The notes under the pieces were generated by a model. The model ran no database searches and was not told the origin of the DNA. It saw only the letters and a program-made list of their open reading frames with translations. From Chloroflexota bacterium (GTDB lineage: Bacteria; Chloroflexota; UBA5177; JANWHV01), in the NCBI GenBank assembly GCA_028287725.1, contig JAQBPC010000274.1, forward strand, positions 1 to 14,923: a stretch of DNA of 14,923 nucleotides. Reading direction: 5' to 3'. The translations under genes and the position numbers were made by a program. Below are positions 13,806 to 14,923 of the stretch, one piece after another. Each line of letters starts with the position of its first letter. Within the stretch, counting starts at the first letter, position 1.

Positions 13806-14720
13806 ATGGCTGTACTACGAGATACTCTTGGCCGATGGCGCGCGAGGCCTGCTCCCGGACTCGTGCTGCTCTCACCAGTGCTGGCTATCCTCGCGCTGAT
13901 GACGATCGGCCCGGCTTTCTTCATCTTCGCGCGCAGTGTGTTCAATACCGATTTGATGAATCCCGGCAGCGGCCGGTTTGTCGGGCTCACCAATTACGCC
14001 AACGTGGTGACCAATCCCGACGTCTGGCATGACCTTGGGAACACCCTGCTCTTCGTCTGCGCGGCCGTGGCGCTTGAGCTGTGCTTCGGCTTGTTGCTGG
14101 CGATCTTGTTATCCCAAAAACTGCTGGAAAGCAACCTCGTGGCAGGGCTGCTCATCCTACCGATGGCTATGACCCCGGCCGTTTCCGCGCTGATCTGGCG
14201 CGAGCTGCTCGATCCAAACTTCGGCTGGGTCAGCTACTACCTGCAAGCCTGGCACGTCACCGCGGACCCGATAGCATGGCTCAGCAACACCAACACATCG
14301 TGGATCGCGCTGGTAGGCCTGAATGTGTGGCAGTGGACACCGTTTGTCGCGCTCATTCTGCTGGCCGGCTTGCAGGGCATCCCCCTCGAGCCCAAAGAGG
14401 CCGCGGCCGTGGACGGGGCGAATGCCTGGCAGGCGTTTCTCCATATCACGCTGCCGATGCTGCGCCCGTTCATCGCCATCGCCCTCTTGCTACGCGTGAT
14501 CGATGCGTTCAAGACTTTCGACGCCATCCAGATCCTCACCGGAGGTGGTCCGGGAACCTCGACTGAGGTGATCAATCTGATGATCTATCGCGTCGCTCTG
14601 CAGGATTTCAACGTCGGCGCCGCGTCGGCGCTCGGCGTTTGCTTCTTGCTGGTCCTGGCCTTCGTGGTGCAGCAGCTGATCAGGATCCTCTCTCGCTCGA
14701 CCGATGTTCTGGAGGACTGA
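13806..14720 (+). CDS. Sugar-type ABC transporter permease, MalF/UgpA-like
   Basis: A 304-residue inner-membrane permease of the carbohydrate-uptake-1 type. Six hydrophobic segments lie at about 20-42, 77-102, 109-131, 166-189, 218-236 and 270-294. The EAA docking loop is at about 198-221 (E198-A-A-A-V-D-G-A-N-A-W-Q-A-F, then I-T-L-P-M-L-R-P). The short basic N-terminus without extra helices suits UgpA/LacF-like members rather than the long enterobacterial MalF. The ribosome site before ATG 13806 is weak (CTGGA), consistent with lower expression than the binding protein. It ends 3 bases before the next permease start. Confidence 0.92.
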   Translation: MAVLRDTLGRWRARPAPGLVLLSPVLAILALMTIGPAFFIFARSVFNTDLMNPGSGRFVGLTNYANVVTNPDVWHDLGNTLLFVCAAVALELCFGLLLAILLSQKLLESNLVAGLLILPMAMTPAVSALIWRELLDPNFGWVSYYLQAWHVTADPIAWLSNTNTSWIALVGLNVWQWTPFVALILLAGLQGIPLEPKEAAAVDGANAWQAFLHITLPMLRPFIAIALLLRVIDAFKTFDAIQILTGGGPGTSTEVINLMIYRVALQDFNVGAASALGVCFLLVLAFVVQQLIRILSRSTDVLED

Positions 14721-14723
14721 GTG

Positions 14724-14923
14724 ATGCGTCGTGTGCGATCGATACTGCGTGCGGCGCTGCTCCGCGTCGTCCTATGGGCGACGGTGTTTGTCGCCTTATT
14801 CCCTATCTTGTGGATGATCCTGTCGTCGCTGAAACCGCCCGATCTCGTACAGGCCATCCCGCCGGTTTGGTCGTTCACGCCGACGCTGAATAACTACAAC
14901 GATGTGCTGAACGGCGGAACCTC
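14724..14923 (+). CDS. Sugar-type ABC transporter permease, MalG/UgpE-like, 5' part only
   Basis: Starts at ATG 14724 and stays open to the window end (66 full codons). The translation has a basic start (M-R-R-V-R-S-I-L-R), a first hydrophobic helix (about 14-35), then S-S-L-K-P-P-D-L-V, an aromatic P-P-V-W-S-F-T-P, and L-N-N-Y-N-D-V-L, the standard N-terminal signature of MalG-type permeases. GGAGGA (14711-14716), inside the end of the previous gene, lies 7 bases upstream. It forms the second channel half with the permease at 13806. The operon's ATPase, if any, is beyond the window. Confidence 0.88.
   Translation, partial: MRRVRSILRAALLRVVLWATVFVALFPILWMILSSLKPPDLVQAIPPVWSFTPTLNNYNDVLNGGT

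Overview
The window comes from a GC-rich bacterium (roughly 60% GC by eye). Both solute-binding proteins carry twin-arginine (Tat) signal peptides with no lipobox cysteine. That fits a diderm cell with a free periplasm, but the phylum cannot be fixed from this sequence alone.

Layout. (1) 1-3478, plus strand: a complete osmoprotectant-type (quaternary amine / glycine betaine / choline) ABC importer in the order permease, binding protein, ATPase, permease. It is tightly packed except for a 232-base gap before the binding protein. (2) 3599-4747, plus: a Yellow / major-royal-jelly-protein-type beta-propeller protein with no visible signal peptide. It is closed by a perfect 23-bp hairpin shared with the convergent gene. 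(3) 4899-6568, minus: three small stress-type genes, namely a DUF892/YciE-YciF ferritin-like protein, a GlsB/YeaQ/YmgE three-helix membrane protein, and a 53-residue single-helix membrane peptide that a 60-residue ORF cut-off would miss. Each is separated from the next by about 330-360 bases containing a perfect hairpin without a U-tract. (4) 6758-7755, plus: the C-terminal remnant of a GT4-type glycosyltransferase, then an uncharacterised P-loop kinase-like ATPase. (5) 7818-10668, minus: a FIST-domain sensor gene overlapping by 80 bases a soluble GAF-like/PAS/histidine kinase. No response regulator is in the window. (6) 10942-14923: a LacI-family repressor (minus) diverging from a sugar-type ABC importer (plus) made of a Tat-exported binding protein, a MalF-type permease and a MalG-type permease cut by the window end.

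How the genes fit together. The importer in block 1 and the small proteins in block 3 point to osmotic or general envelope stress, though they are on opposite strands and a shared regulator is only inferred. Block 5 looks like a ligand-sensing signalling pair. Block 6 is a classical LacI-controlled carbohydrate uptake locus. Its 162-base intergenic region holds a strong promoter (TTGACA, 17-base spacer, extended -10), a -10 palindrome that can be read in both directions, and three CG-centred operator-like sites at an exact 13-bp period. A 16-bp hairpin between the binding-protein gene and the first permease probably sets a high binding-protein to permease ratio.

I found no CRISPR array, insertion sequence, tRNA or intact rRNA. 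The most interesting items are the symmetric promoter/operator region, the small membrane peptide, the FIST-kinase pair and the recurring U-less hairpins.
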